From assembly GCA_954871525.1 (NCBI GenBank), contig OX940864.1:7620001-7684000 (forward strand): a stretch of 64,000 nucleotides of DNA, written 5' to 3'. The notes beneath the pieces were generated by a model. It made no database searches and had not been told where the DNA came from. It saw only the letters and a list, made by a program, of their open reading frames with translations. Shown here piece after piece: positions 36,364 through 48,540 of this stretch. Position 1 is the stretch's first letter, and every line of letters starts with the position of its first letter. Source of the DNA: Parietaria judaica (Eukaryota > Streptophyta > Magnoliopsida > Rosales > Urticaceae). Made by a program: the position numbers and the translations under genes.

Positions 36364-38767
36364 ATGGGGTCTCAAGGCGGGGCGATCCAAGAGCCGAAAA
36401 TACCACAATCGTTGACCCGGCAAGGCTCGCTTTACAGCCTAACCCTCGATGAAGTCCAAACCCAGCTCGGCGATTTGGGGAAGCCCCTGGGAAGCATGAA
36501 CCTCGACGAACTGCTAAAGAGCGTGTGGACCGCCGAAGCCACCGGAGCGCCCGCCGAGAGCTCGGGGGCTGCTCCGGCTAGCCATGCCGCTCCGCTTTTC
36601 ACCGATCTCAGTAAGAAGACCGTCGATGAGGTTTGGAAAGACATCCAGCAGAAGAAGACCACTGATCAACAGCGGAAATCCGCCCAGGATCGCCATCCCA
36701 CGCTCGGCGAGATGACCCTGGAGGATTTCCTCGTCAAAGCCGGCGTAGTCTCGAAGACGGCGGCGGCGGCGGCGGCGGCAGGAGCTTGCCCCGATCCCCT
36801 GCCGCAGCCGCAGCAGAACGATGCTTCTGCTTCGCAGCAGATACAGTGGATGCAGTACCAGCTGCCACCGGTGCAGCAGCGGCATCAGATGAACACGATG
36901 AACGCGATGGCGGTTTTCATGCCAGGGCATGGTGTTCCACCGCCGGCGATTTCTGATGGAGGGAATCCGATGATGGAAGCAGCTGCGTACGAGAGCCAGA
37001 TGATGATGTCGCCGTCTTCGTTGATGGGCGGTTTGTCGGATACGCAGACACCAGGTCGGAAACGGGTCGCTCCAGAAGACGTGGTGGAGAAAACCGTGGA
37101 GCGGCGGCAGAAACGGATGATTAAGAACAGGGAATCGGCCGCCCGATCACGAGCAAGGAGACAGGTGGATTTATAATTGATTTGCGTGGCTAATTGGTTT
37201 TAAGATAGAACCGCATAATTCTTAAAATTTCAAACTGGACACAAGTTCGTGTATATAGAGCTTACACACAAGTTTTGTTTTGAACTCTTATGTGTTTGGT
37301 TGGGCAGGCGTATACGCATGAACTGGAAAACAAGGTCTCGCGTTTGGAAGAGGAAAACGAAAGACTCAGAAGACAGAAGGTACTTTGATCCGATCTTCGA
37401 ATGTGGCCTAATAAACTGAATAAAACCAATATCGATTTTAGTTGCTGAAATTGGTTTGTGTGCTATAAATATAGAAAAATAAATTATGATGGCTTCTTAA
37501 GTAATCTTAATGTATGAGGTAGTTCCTAACTGTATTAGATTACTGCTTAAACATCCATTTTTGTGGTTTTGATTTGTTGCATTTTGATAAATTAAGCTCG
37601 AACCCAAGGTTTACTTGTCACACTCTTATGGAGATCAAATTTGATTTCAGTTTTTTTGGGGTATGAAATGGAGTTGGTGATGAAATTAATCTCTTGTCAT
37701 GAATAAACTGTCTGACATATTAAGAAAATATCGGGTCAATCGCGTGCGATTAAAACAATTGAGAGAGTATTTTGGGTCTATGCTACATCTCACTAATCTC
37801 GTCACGTTATTTTGCGGATGCTTATTGATTGCTTAATCATTTCAATGATCGTTTTTTCGTAAGGAAAATAGATAAATTTACTCCAACAAAGTTTTGGTCC
37901 CTGAAATAGGATTTTAGTTTTCCTTTATATCATTTTAAAGCTAAACCATCGCTTGCTTACGGTAGTGCAGTGTTAACATTATATACATGTATATAGCATT
38001 TATTTCATTGTGTGCTGAAACAATTGTCTAAAGCTTTATGGTGTGCTAGTTTGGGATGATGAAGCTTGATTAAAGAAAATTTTATATTTTATCTTCCCTT
38101 GAAAATTGATTTTTCATTTCCACATGGATGAATTCGTGTAAGTTTCTTCTTTAGTATGTGACTAGCTAAAACTTCTTGCAACTTTTCTAACTGGGTTGAT
38201 CTTTATATATATATATTATCCAATTTTGAAAATTTCTAGTAGAATGAGTCTTTTCTTGATCAAGTTCGTCATACTTTCGCATTAAACTTGAAATTTTCCA
38301 ACTTTTTTTTCCTTAATAATGGCCTTGAAGCTATTTCTTGTCAAAGATTTGGAGATGTGTTCTGTTATGTCTCTGACTTTTATAGTTATTAAGGAATTTT
38401 ATGCCAAGAAGTAATGATAAATCAAGTTTGTCTAATTCAAACTCACTGACTGGAATCAGGAAAATTTGTATTTGTTTTGTTTCATATTACTCTCTGTTCT
38501 TGTGTGTATGGAGGTTCATATTTAGTGATATTATTTATTTATCTATGGCATTTTCATGGGTTTTACCTTTAACAACGACGACGGTAGTAACCCATGACCT
38601 AAAGAACATTGTTAAGTCCGTTCCCATTCCGGTTCCCATTTTTCCATGTTTCTTTACCCTTCATTGGATTTGGGTTTGTTTTGCAGGAAATAGAGAAGAT
38701 ACTGCCGACGGCACCGTCGCCGGAGCCGAAGAATCAGCTGCGGAGAACGAGCTCAGCACCGGTGTGA
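36364..38767 (+). CDS. Group A bZIP, AREB3/EEL (DPBF)-like ABA-response factor
   Basis: Exons 36364-37164, 37308-37379 and 38687-38767 join in frame to 317 residues. The start MGSQGGAIQ fits the family better than the in-frame ATG five codons upstream (36349). The conserved blocks are all present: C1 RQGSLYSLTLDEVQTQLG, C2 LSKKTVDEVWKDIQ, C3 HPTLGEMTLEDFLVKAG, then the basic region NRESAARSRARRQAYTHELE with its leucine zipper, and C4 LRRTSSAPV at the end. The R-x-x-S/T sites in C1 and C4 are known SnRK2 phosphorylation sites in this family. Members bind ABRE (ACGTG) promoter elements in the nucleus and mediate seed and abscisic acid responses. A Gln/Met-rich stretch and an Ala run lie between C3 and the basic region. 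Intron 2 is 1.3 kb. Confidence 0.93.
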
Positions 38768-38989
38768 GCGGTTTAACTTGTTATGTGTATTGTGGTGTGA
38801 TGTCATCTAATTGTAACAAACAGCCTCAACTAGTGTGGAGATTCTCTTACTTTGGTGATGAGAGTTTCCTTTTTATTTTATTTTCGGGAGAGACGGGGTT
38901 TTGTTGTTAAGAGTCAAAGTAGAGACTGAATTTGCAACTTTTTTTTTTCTTTACTTAACAGAGATGTGCTGTTTATATTTATCATGTTC

Positions 38990-39020
<31 letters not shown>

Positions 39021-39922
39021 ATCTTTGTCTCCATTTACTAGTGACTTACACAACATTAAAACAAAATATATTGATCACTCACAGTAAAAAAATATATTTT
39101 GCATTGATCGGGAATGTAATTTATTATCTCTATCTATGTAGTCCGTAGCTTTGTCTTTTGGTCTCTGTTTAGCTTAGATTTTATATATTATATCCATTTG
39201 ATCGCTCACAGTAAAAAATATATAATATATGTTAAATCAACTTAAAAGCAAGGTTAAAATATAATTTATGCACAATCAACTTAAAGTCAAGCTACAATAG
39301 GTAGATATGGCCAAAATAAAAAATAGTAAGATGTTAGAATTTAAATTAAATCTGATTATTCATCATTCAGAAGAAACATATGCACCAAAATAAATGTAGT
39401 TTACTTCTGAAATTTTACCAATTAAATTTATTAGTGTATTTTATTAAGAAGTGTTCATAAGATAGATACAATTTCAAGTACAAAATGCACCAAAATATTA
39501 TTTCATACATACTAAAATCAAAATTGGAAAAGATTAGTGTCAAGTATCAACATAAGTTAGGGTTTTATAACCCGTGAAATACCGCGGGTAACCTACAAAA
39601 GAAGAGTGCGGGTTAATATCGAGTATACTGCGTAAAATCAAATCAGCACAAATATAATAATTTAAAACATATTAAACTTGTTATAGTCCTTTCCTTTTAA
39701 AAACATTAGGTAGATGAAATGCTTGATATTTGAGGACAAACCCTTTTTATTCAGAATAAAAGAGTTGGTAAATAAATGCTTTGTACCCATGATTTAATTT
39801 CCAACTAAGAAGATACCCATTTTTTTCAAAGTCACTGATTTTGGCGTGTCCAAAGAAGAACAAATTAGAGACAACAAACATCAAACACCACTTCTTCAAA
39901 CCATCCCACAAACTCAAACGGT
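38768..39922. other. Convergent spacer between bZIP and UBC22
   Basis: bZIP 3' UTR, a CT microsatellite (38994-39020), then AT-rich DNA with the doubled word ATCACTCACAGTAAAAAA / ATCGCTCACAGTAAAAAA (39073 and 39199). No gene is seen. UBC22 3' UTR lies at the right end. Confidence 0.5.
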
Positions 39923-41658
39923 CTATAGTCTCTTCAAACTCTTCTTCCTTGCGTCTATCTTCTTCTTCTCCGCCTGCGCTTTCGCCAAACCGACTTCCTT
40001 TCTCGCTGGAATGACCGCTGGGGCCGTCGATCCTCCGACTCCCGCTTCTGACGGAACTGCCCCTGCAGCCGGCTCTGTGCCGTTTCCTCTAGTTAGGGGC
40101 AGTGGCGGCAAAGCTGTGTTATTTGTGGCTGGCTTCTGGTCGGCGTTTGGTACGGAGGTATTTGTCTGGTCAACGTTCAGTGCCGTCGTTGACTCGGAAA
40201 TGGCTCCGCTTTTAAACTTGGGTTTCGGCTTCGCATGGATTCCCGTGTATAGCCTGCATTACGACACGGACCGAAATGAGCTGAGCACAAAACAGAATCA
40301 CGGAAATGAGCAGAGCATAAAATATATGGAATATGCCTTTAGTCATCGTCTTTTGGGTATTTTCGCCACAGATATCCCCAAATATTTTAATGCAAAATTC
40401 ATCCAAGTGAAATAAATCAATGTTCTTACTGAACTGTATCGCACATTACACCAATGCTTACCTGGCAAGCCTTGCATACTCCTCATAATTTTCGAGCAAC
40501 ATCTTCGCAGCCTGTTCATTCAAAGCCGATTCCGGGAAAGGCTCAATCAACAGACATCTAACTACCTGTTTCCACAACAACAAAAAATGTCTCAAAACAT
40601 TAGAAAATATGAATAGTTGACCCGGAAAGAACAAGGACTCTAAAAGGCGTGTGTGTGAGAAGAACGTACAACAAGAACATGCCGTAATCCGAGACTTGGA
40701 TTCCAGTCTTTCTTCAGTGTGTTCACACAAATCTCGCCAATATTTGAAATGTTTGGATGGAATATCTTAGTGAGAAAATAGCCTGCAATTTCGATATGAT
40801 GAAATTTGAACATCATAGTCGATTATTTAAGCATCTTAATACAACACCGAAATTCACTTGAGCTGCAAGTAACAACTATACCGCTTACCGCTTGGAGGAG
40901 AATGAGGGAAATCACGGGATAGTATTAACTTCATACGGAAAACACCGTTCTCGTACGGTGTCCCAGCTGCAAGATCAAGTATTTTAAAATTAGAATATTC
41001 TAATCTATGAAAGATAGAGTATTAATATAGAACAATTGAAACCATAGTTATAGACAAAGCTACATGCCTGGGCCTTCAATATCAGCAAATATTGTTGAAA
41101 AGTCGTCCTCGTTTATCCCAACTTTGATACCCTCGGGAGGGGATTCATCAAGATTTTTCAATTCCTTTGCAAGTTGCTTAATCACATTAGGGGGTAGATT
41201 CTCATTCGTAGCCTGCAATTACATGTAGAGTAAGCCAACATGAATTCCAGTGATTAGCATTCACATTTAATGATTAGCCTCAACAACTGTGATCAGATTT
41301 TTCTGTATTATTATTGTAATCATCTTTCGTTTTAATGGTTAACTAGAACACATGGATTCTGTTTTATAATTTTCGAGGAAGGCAAATTCTTCTTCCTCTT
41401 CAAAAACGGCCTAGCTAAGAGCGTCTTTATCACGATAAAAGGTGATAACCACCCTGCCTAGGAATACCTTAGAGGGGCAGCGAGATCGATCATTTGTGAT
41501 TTAATGCCCGACTAAGAGGGATTAGTAGTTTGAAACCTTTTCTATTGTTACTTTGCTTTTTGTTATTAAGTACAAAAAGCAAAACCTTCATTCTCAATTT
41601 GCAAGACCCCCGCACACCGTAGTGCATTAGATTGAATTATGATCGCCACACTTACCAT
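39923..41658 (-). CDS. UBC22: Ubiquitin-conjugating enzyme E2, UBC22-like (UBE2S type)
   Basis: Minus-strand exons 41658-41656 (only the ATG), 41212-41068, 40966-40889, 40782-40670, 40565-40462 and 40253-39923 join in frame to 257 residues. The UBC fold reads [39 protein letters not shown] and the HPN motif (84-86). The active-site Cys94 is in [12 protein letters not shown], followed by [16 protein letters not shown] and [20 protein letters not shown]. The C-terminal extension ends in a Lys-rich [16 protein letters not shown]. Animal UBE2S extends Lys11-linked chains with the APC/C; Arabidopsis UBC22 is reported to act likewise, so a cell-division role is inferred. The intron after exon 2 starts with GC instead of GT (CAG then GCATGT). 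The antisense frame at 39846-40415 is not a gene. Confidence 0.93.
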
Positions 41659-42542
41659 GACTGCAGTTATGATTGGGTCGTCTAACAAACACCAGCTGCC
41701 GTTAGCAAATCAGCAATATGCGAGCTTTTCACGTCCACTTTGAAGATCAAAATGGGGAGAAAGCCACGCACTTGACTAATACGGGCCTGCAAATAATTGT
41801 TTGAGATTTATGTTAAATAAAAACAAGAGAAAAGAAGGAATTAGAAACACTTGATAGTTTTATAATATATATGTATATATATACAATAAAGCACATGAGC
41901 ACAATACACAATAATCTTAGAGCAAGAGAGTAAACACAACACTTGTATTGTAAGTTAAACTTAGTATAATACTTTATACATGTTTAGTAAAATCATGTGA
42001 TCAAAGAAGGATTTATATAAGAAACAAAGTACCCCAATGAGTACAACCAAAGATCAGCTATTTTTTTTTTTCAGCTTCAGAAAAGTGAATGAATCAGAAA
42101 GGCTAATATTTCTCAAATCTCGAATAACCCACCTCTTGGTTTTAGTAATGAACTAATAAAGTACCAAAAATACCTAATTTCACAGAGAAACCCCAGGTCA
42201 CTCCCAAAAAAAAGTGCCCAGAAGAACAATACCTAATTTCACACCAAAGCTAGAAGAAGACTAAAAACATGCCCAGGAATCCAGCATTTCCACTAAACCA
42301 AGAAAGAAAAAGAAAGGGAAACAACTCAAGACCCAGAAGCAAATTGGGGAATACGAACAATCGAGGCAACGATACCGATTCACGAAACAATTCGATCGAA
42401 TGCCCCGATAATCGAAATCGAATTCCGAGAATTTAGAGTGCCCAGATGAAGAAAACAAATCACCTTATCCGATTCCTCAGAGAGAGAGTATGAGTATGAG
42501 AAGAACCGATCTCTACTTGAAATGATTGAACGGGTGATTTTC

Positions 42543-42578
<36 letters not shown>

Positions 42579-43105
42579 TGATTATTTTCTAGTATATATT
42601 ATTATATATTAATTATTTTATTGGGAAAGAAATAAAGTATTGAAAATGTGAAGCGTAATTAAATCAAAGTCGGAAAAAAACAATAAAAATGGGAACGACG
42701 TGTCGGCCAAAAGCACATACAGTCGTTGGATTCTATTAATGTGGGAGTATGCCACGCGCGTTAAGGACGTGGATTCCACGCGAGCTACCAAATTTTAAAT
42801 TGTACGGATTAAAATATAAAGGTTGAAAAAAATAGAAAACTCACTTCAAAAGGTGAAACAGAGAAATTTTGAAATTATTTCCGTCCTATTTTTGGAAAAT
42901 CAAGATCTAAAAAACATTGAAATACCGAACATTTTATATTATGCTAGAGTCGGGTCGGAATCGGAATTATGGTAGAATCGGATTTTATAATTGAAGCAGC
43001 TTAGGTTAAATTTCGAAGCTAAGCTGAATTCACACAATCTAGAAGTATCTGTGTTCATTCATACTTCATACATCCAAGTATTATTTTTTATATATATCCC
43101 ACGAG
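41659..43105 (-). promoter_or_regulatory. UBC22 leader, promoter and upstream DNA
   Basis: The ATG-bearing exon extends upstream to an acceptor at about 41788, so the leader is interrupted by an intron. A first exon lies probably near 42460-42530 (AGGTGATTTG donor on the minus strand). A GA microsatellite (42543-42574) sits at the likely promoter edge. 42600-43105 is AT-rich with no gene. Confidence 0.45.
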
Positions 43106-43428
43106 TAGAGCTGCACATGTGTTGGTCGCGGTTGGTCGCGACTAAATCGCCAAAAGTCGCCAAAATGGGAGTCGCGACGCATCGCGAGGGAGGAGATCGC
43201 GACTGGTCGCGGTGGTTCGCGATTTCAATCCGTCACACGAATTGATGACGTGGCGAGATCTTGGCGGTCGGATGGAGTGCGCGGATCAGTCTACCCACGC
43301 ATCGCGATTGGAGCAGCAAATCGCGACGAATCGCGACTTTTGCCGCAAAAATCGCGATGCATCGCGAACTCTGATAACCCATCGCGACGCACCGAATCGC
43401 CAGTGGCGATTATATACGTGCACCTCTA
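43106..43428. mobile_element. Small hAT-type element rich in TCGCGA, 323 bp
   Basis: A perfect 8 bp target duplication CCCACGAG flanks it (43098-43105 and 43429-43436). Its ends are inverted: left TAGAGCTGCACATG, complement of right TAGAGGTGCACGTA. The 8 bp duplication and TAG-type ends are those of hAT elements. Inside, the palindromic hexamer TCGCGA occurs 11 times, with further TCGCGG and TCGCCA variants. The surroundings are strongly AT-rich, so the compositional break is sharp. It encodes no protein. Confidence 0.85.
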
Positions 43429-43436
43429 CCCACGAG

Positions 43437-45139
43437 TATTAAGTTACAAATTAATTATTTAAAATACATATATTAACTTTCGCATTAAAATAAGGCTAAA
43501 GAATAGTGAGTGAGACAGAGATACATTTACTCCATGCGATTGTTTTTTGGATAAAATTTTGACTGTTATTTAGAGCGTGGCTACACGTGCCAAGTATGCG
43601 AACTTTAAGAATAGCCGAACAAAACAATTAAATAGTAATATTGTAATTTGTAATTGAAAATTAACAATAATTTTGCCGACGAAGATCGGGTTTAGTTTGA
43701 GTTGAGTGAGTGACCGTTGGGGGGTCGTCCTCCAAAATTAGCCGTTGGCGGTGCCAGCTGCGAAGGCCAGTGTTGTTGGGTTGGGCCAAAAACAACACAT
43801 ACCATATATCATAATTGTTTATTTATTAACATATATCATATATATATAAACAAAAATTGTTTATTTATTTAATTTAAATACAAAATCTTTTTCACTCCTG
43901 CAAATTTTTCCAAAAAAAATAGTTGCAGGTATATTTGAAATATTTGCAAGATAAGTATCAAATCTTGTACCAGGTGTGTTGTGGTATATTCCTAATTACT
44001 TTTTTATTAGCGGCAACCGTTCAAAGACAATAAAATAATGTAGAGGTCTCAATTTGCCTATATGGAGTTAATGCCCGTTGATATAAGATATAATTCGGTA
44101 CTCATGCCATAAGTATCCCTTTATATTTAGGCTAATTGTGGCATATATATCCAAGTTGACGACATAGACCCAAGTTTTAGGTTAATTGTGATACTCAAGT
44201 TATGTTTTACTACGAATTTTGATAAATTCATTAATTCTTAACGATGTTAAATACCACTGGAGCTTAAGTCATCCTGTCATCTAGTTTTTCTTCTCTCATA
44301 TATTTCAAATGTAATTCTTTGAAAGAAAAATAAAAAAAAACCCGCATTAAAATACAACTTGAGTATACACGTTAATAAATATAAAACTTTAGCCAATAAA
44401 ATGTTTTAATCGAGTACTATTTGAGTATATATGCGACCATTTAACTCTTTACATTTTATGTCACGCTGGACGAATAAAATAAAATCATAAATAATATTGT
44501 TGAGCACACAATTATTATGTAGACTAGGAATATGATGAAATAAAGTGAGAAATGTAAAAAGTGTTGCATTTACTTTTTGGATCATGTTTGGTTCTTAGAG
44601 GTGCGTGACTTTAGATTGTTGGTGATGCATTTGTTTTGCATGGGCATTTAATAAATGAGTATAGTAATTAAGATGAGTATAAAATTTTCAATACTATTTA
44701 AGTTTTAAAAATAAATTGATAATTTATAATTGAGGATAATCCCAAATTTTAATTAATAAACTACTTTGAATACAGAAGTTTATTTAAATATAGCCTGTCT
44801 CAGAAAAATTCTACAATCAAACAACAATGCTAATTTACTCTTTGTCTATTTGAATTTATGATTAAATAAAAAAAATGCCAATGAGCTAGACTTAATTCTT
44901 ATTTTCAAACACGATTTATAAACTAACCGAGTTTTAGTTTATAAAAAAATTAATTAAAAATAACTAAAATACCGCATGAAGACAACAAGAAACATGAACA
45001 ACCCTCAACTATTAGTGTCACTTCAAACTCGTTGTGAAAGCTAATGTTATTTATATATAAAGAAAATGTCAATAATACAAATATTTAAACAATTCTTTAT
45101 ACTATAATTCTAGATAATCCTTATCTTCTTGAGAATATT
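43437..45139. other. AT-rich gene desert
   Basis: No gene is seen. A repeat at 44085-44240 has TACTCATGCCATAAGTATCC, GTTGACGACATAGACCCAAG and GATACTCAAGTTATG, resembling the duplicated units at 5505-5745. The rest is unstructured AT-rich sequence. Confidence 0.45.
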
Positions 45140-45719
45140 GTGTAAAGCTGGGTAGTGTTTGGATTCCATTTCCAAAACGATTTTGTATTTTGAGAATAAA
45201 GTTATACAATAAAATAGATAAAAACTTGATTGGTTGATTTTTTGATAAAATATTTTCTCAAAATGCTTTTTTATTTTTTTCTTTTTACACACAAAATAAA
45301 AACACCTCTTGAGGTTTTTTCATTTTCTTCGTGTTGTTAGAGCTTGAAAGGACATTTTTCCTATTTATTAAATTGTGTTTAATTGTACTTTGAATGCTAC
45401 ATTTTTTTTTGTTACTGTTAATGTTATGGCTAATGATAAGTACCGAAAAGAGCTACAATTTATATAGTTTATTGAGAATAATCGTTAAATTATTATATAA
45501 AACTATGGTAATTGTGCTAATTACGTAACCAAACACATTTGAGATTAATCTTCACAATTTTATCTATTGGTTTCGATTTGACTTGGTCTTATTTGAATTG
45601 ATTTTATTGTGGTACTTTTCAAGAAATAAATAAAACAAGAAGGATATGGAAGCAATAAATACAACGAAAATATAAAGGACTATGAAGCAAATATGAGAAG
45701 ATCATGAGCATTGGGAATC

Positions 45720-47154
45720 GACATATCTCAAAATTGCAACAAATGCGGGTTTAAAACCTAAACCGGACCGAATCCGCTTTTAAAAACCGAAACCGAATTA
45801 AAACCGGGTTAAACCGAAACCGAATTTTTCAAAACCCGCAACCGGAATAAACCGGTTCCGGGTTCCGAGTTTTGAGTTATAAAACCCGGAACCCGGTTAG
45901 TAGGTTACTAAAACCCAGTTTTTTAATTAAATATTTAATTTATATTTATAATTTTTTAAAATTAGTAGTCTGATAAAAAAAAAAAAAAAAACGACATTAT
46001 GTTTCTTCATGACTACTCAAAACGACATTGAATCAATTTAGGGTTTTATTATCTTTCTTCCTTCTCTTTTTTCATTCGACTCTGCCTCGCCCTCTCAGTC
46101 TCGTCGTTTCTCACTTTCTCTCGCCCCTTTCTCCTCTCATCCACTCGCCGTCGCTGCTCTGCTCAGCGCCTCTCGCCTCGACAATTTCAGGTAAAAAATA
46201 TCTACATGTATACTCAGTACTCTGATTCATTCTTATTGAAGGATTTAGGGTTTATGATTACTGATTACTGATTTTTAGGGACTTAGGGTTAGTGATTTTA
46301 TTATTAGGGATTTATATACTCTGATTCATTCTATTGAAGGTTAGGGTTACTGTATTATTCCGAGCTTGGTTAGATTAGTGTGTTCTTATTGGATTAAGTT
46401 TGGATCAAGTTTTTACTCTTTATTGAGAATACTGTTGAATTTTGACTAGAAACGGCTGGTTTTGGCTGTGTTGATTCGGAGCGTTATATTAGCTTCCTAT
46501 TCCTTCCATCACACTGTTTAGATTTTGTATACACAGAAGAGACGGTTTTGCGCTTGATTCGCTCTCATTTAGCTTTTATGTTGAAGCTTGCTTTAGGGTA
46601 ATAGTATATCAAAACGCTAATGTCTTCGACCATGGTGCTTTGTTTGGAAAGGGCTTTAGTATCTGAGATTTGTTTATTAGAGTTATTAGAGTGTTGTTTT
46701 TATGATAGGTTTTGAAAATGGAGATGTCACTTGAAGAGGACTCACAAGCAGATGTCACCGGAGTTTGAATTTGTTGTGTCTATTTTGATTACTGTTTGTT
46801 TTTATTTGGATAAACTTGTTGTTGTGGTTGGATTATTGTTGTGTTTGGATTATTGTTGTGTTTAGACCTGTTTTTATTATTTTTATGTTTTTAAATTGTT
46901 TGTTTTTTTTTTTTCGCTTTTTTTTTTTTCGGGTTAAAAAAAGGAAACGGATTTAAAACCCGAACCCGAATAAAATTCGGGTTCGGGTTTTAAATCCGGG
47001 TTTTAATTTTAAAACCGGGTAATAACCCAAACCCGGATTTCCGGGTTTTCTCTTTAAAAAACCGGTTTTGGGTTTGAAAAGTGAAAATCCAGAAATCCGG
47101 GTCCGGGTTCCGGGTTTAAAAAAAAAACAGGTTTTGGACCCGGTTTCAGCCCTA
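45720..47154. mobile_element. hAT-like non-autonomous element with CCGGGTT subterminal repeats
   Basis: The right end is clear: its complement reads TAGGGCTGAAACCGGGTCC. Both subterminal zones (45740-45920 and 46930-47150) are filled with AACCCGG/CCGGGTT words. The middle holds an AT-rich part with ACGACATT words, as in the 20559-21557 element, then a CT-rich 5'UTR-like block (46020-46190). A left terminus and target duplication could not be defined, so the left end may be truncated. No transposase is seen. Confidence 0.5.
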
Positions 47155-47830
47155 GTCAAACCTTCATCACCAAATCAGCCCACAAAAGTAGCAACTAACC
47201 ACCACCAATGAGGAGAGGCCGAAACAATATTATGCGCAAAGATACTGAATTCGACGCAGAGAGCAAAGCGAGAGAGAAAATAGTTTAGGGGTTTTTTTTA
47301 GTTTTCTTTTTCTTCTAGCTTGGAGTTATGATGTCAAGTTCCGGCTAAACTCTCAGACACGGTTAAGGATGATATTTATTATCAAGTTTTTCGTTATTAA
47401 GTTTTAATGCAATGATTCTTCTAGTTTTGATATGTTCAAGCTGTGTTAGTTTTTCGGTTTATGTATTATCATTCTTCATATAGATTCAGTCATGATTTTT
47501 CTATGTGATTTTTATATCGCATCTTTCCACTAATCGTTTCACACTTTTTCATATCAACACAATATTAGAGATTTAATTAGCACTATTATTAGTAACTTTT
47601 TAACGAGATAATAAAAGGATTCCCGAAGCCTTGTCGTTTCTCTATAGTTTAATTCTCAATTTCGTTTTTAGTATTTTTTCTATTCATCTCAAAATATTAT
47701 TTTATTATCTTTAACGTTACTGCTTGTTATTAGATTCTTTTTATTTCGCTTCCTCGTGGATACGACTCCGCTTTCCTTGTGCTACACAACGATCGCTTAG
47801 CGAGAGCACTTTTTGAGCGTGATCATCTAA

Positions 47831-48050
47831 TTTTGGGCATGATGCATGATTTGGTAGCTTATGATTATATTAATTATTTTCAATTAGCTTATAAGATGAA
47901 TTTGGTTGACGAAAAATTATTTTTATTACTGTTAATGTTATGGCTAATTTTTGGGCATGATGCATGATTTGGTAGCTTATGATTATATTAATTATTTTCA
48001 ATTAGCTTATAAGATGAATTTGGTTAATGAAAAATTATTTTTATTATACT
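47831..48050. repeat. 118 bp direct duplication
   Basis: The block beginning TTTTGGGCATGATGCATGAT and running through AGCTTATAAGATGAATTTGG is present twice with a 118 bp offset. Only a few substitutions separate the copies (for example GGTTGACG against GGTTAATG). The duplication is recent and non-coding. Confidence 0.85.
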
Positions 48051-48540
48051 AAATTCCTTCGTTTTGTTTCTCATGCATACTTGTAATAAAAATGTTACAA
48101 TTCTAACACGTGAAAGAATCCGATAAATATACGATTATTATATTATGAAATAAATATATTATTTTGTAGTTATAGACTTATAGTTGCATATATTTTCGTA
48201 TATATTACACTATTATTATTTGAATTTTGTATCTGTATATATTATTTTTATTAATTTATATCATAGTTATAGTTGCATATATATTTTTATCAATATAATT
48301 ATTAATATTATTCTCATTATCAAATTATTATTTCTTATGTTAAACTAATGATAATTAATTTAAAAAAAAAATCAATTCTAACAAAAAATTAACCAAACAC
48401 TGTTTCCCTTTTTCTTTTCAAAAAACAATGTAACAAAATAGTAACCAATCACATTTTCAAAATATTTTTATAAATCTGTTTTAAAAAATTAAAAATGCAA
48501 ACACAAAATGAAAATAACTTCCCAACACAGTCATGCCATA

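Larger units (their letters stand above)
45140..48540. repeat. Possible larger repeat with inverted arms, holding a nested hAT-like element
   Basis: The left arm from about 45148 (GGGTAGTGTTTGGATTCCAT ... ACTTGATTGGTTG) resembles the complement of the right arm ending near 48535 (GACTGTGTTGGGAAGTTATT ... TGTGATTGGTTAC). The phrase ACTGTTAATGTTATGGCTAAT occurs on both sides of the inner element (about 45415 and 47929). This suggests one AT-rich repeat was split by a later insertion. Arms are diverged and boundaries are approximate. Confidence 0.35.

Noticed and set aside
39846..40415. Plus-strand frame of 189 codons with a hydrophobic start
   Set aside because: It begins with GTG and is antisense to the last exon of UBC22, whose splice-joined frame is conserved to its Lys-rich end.
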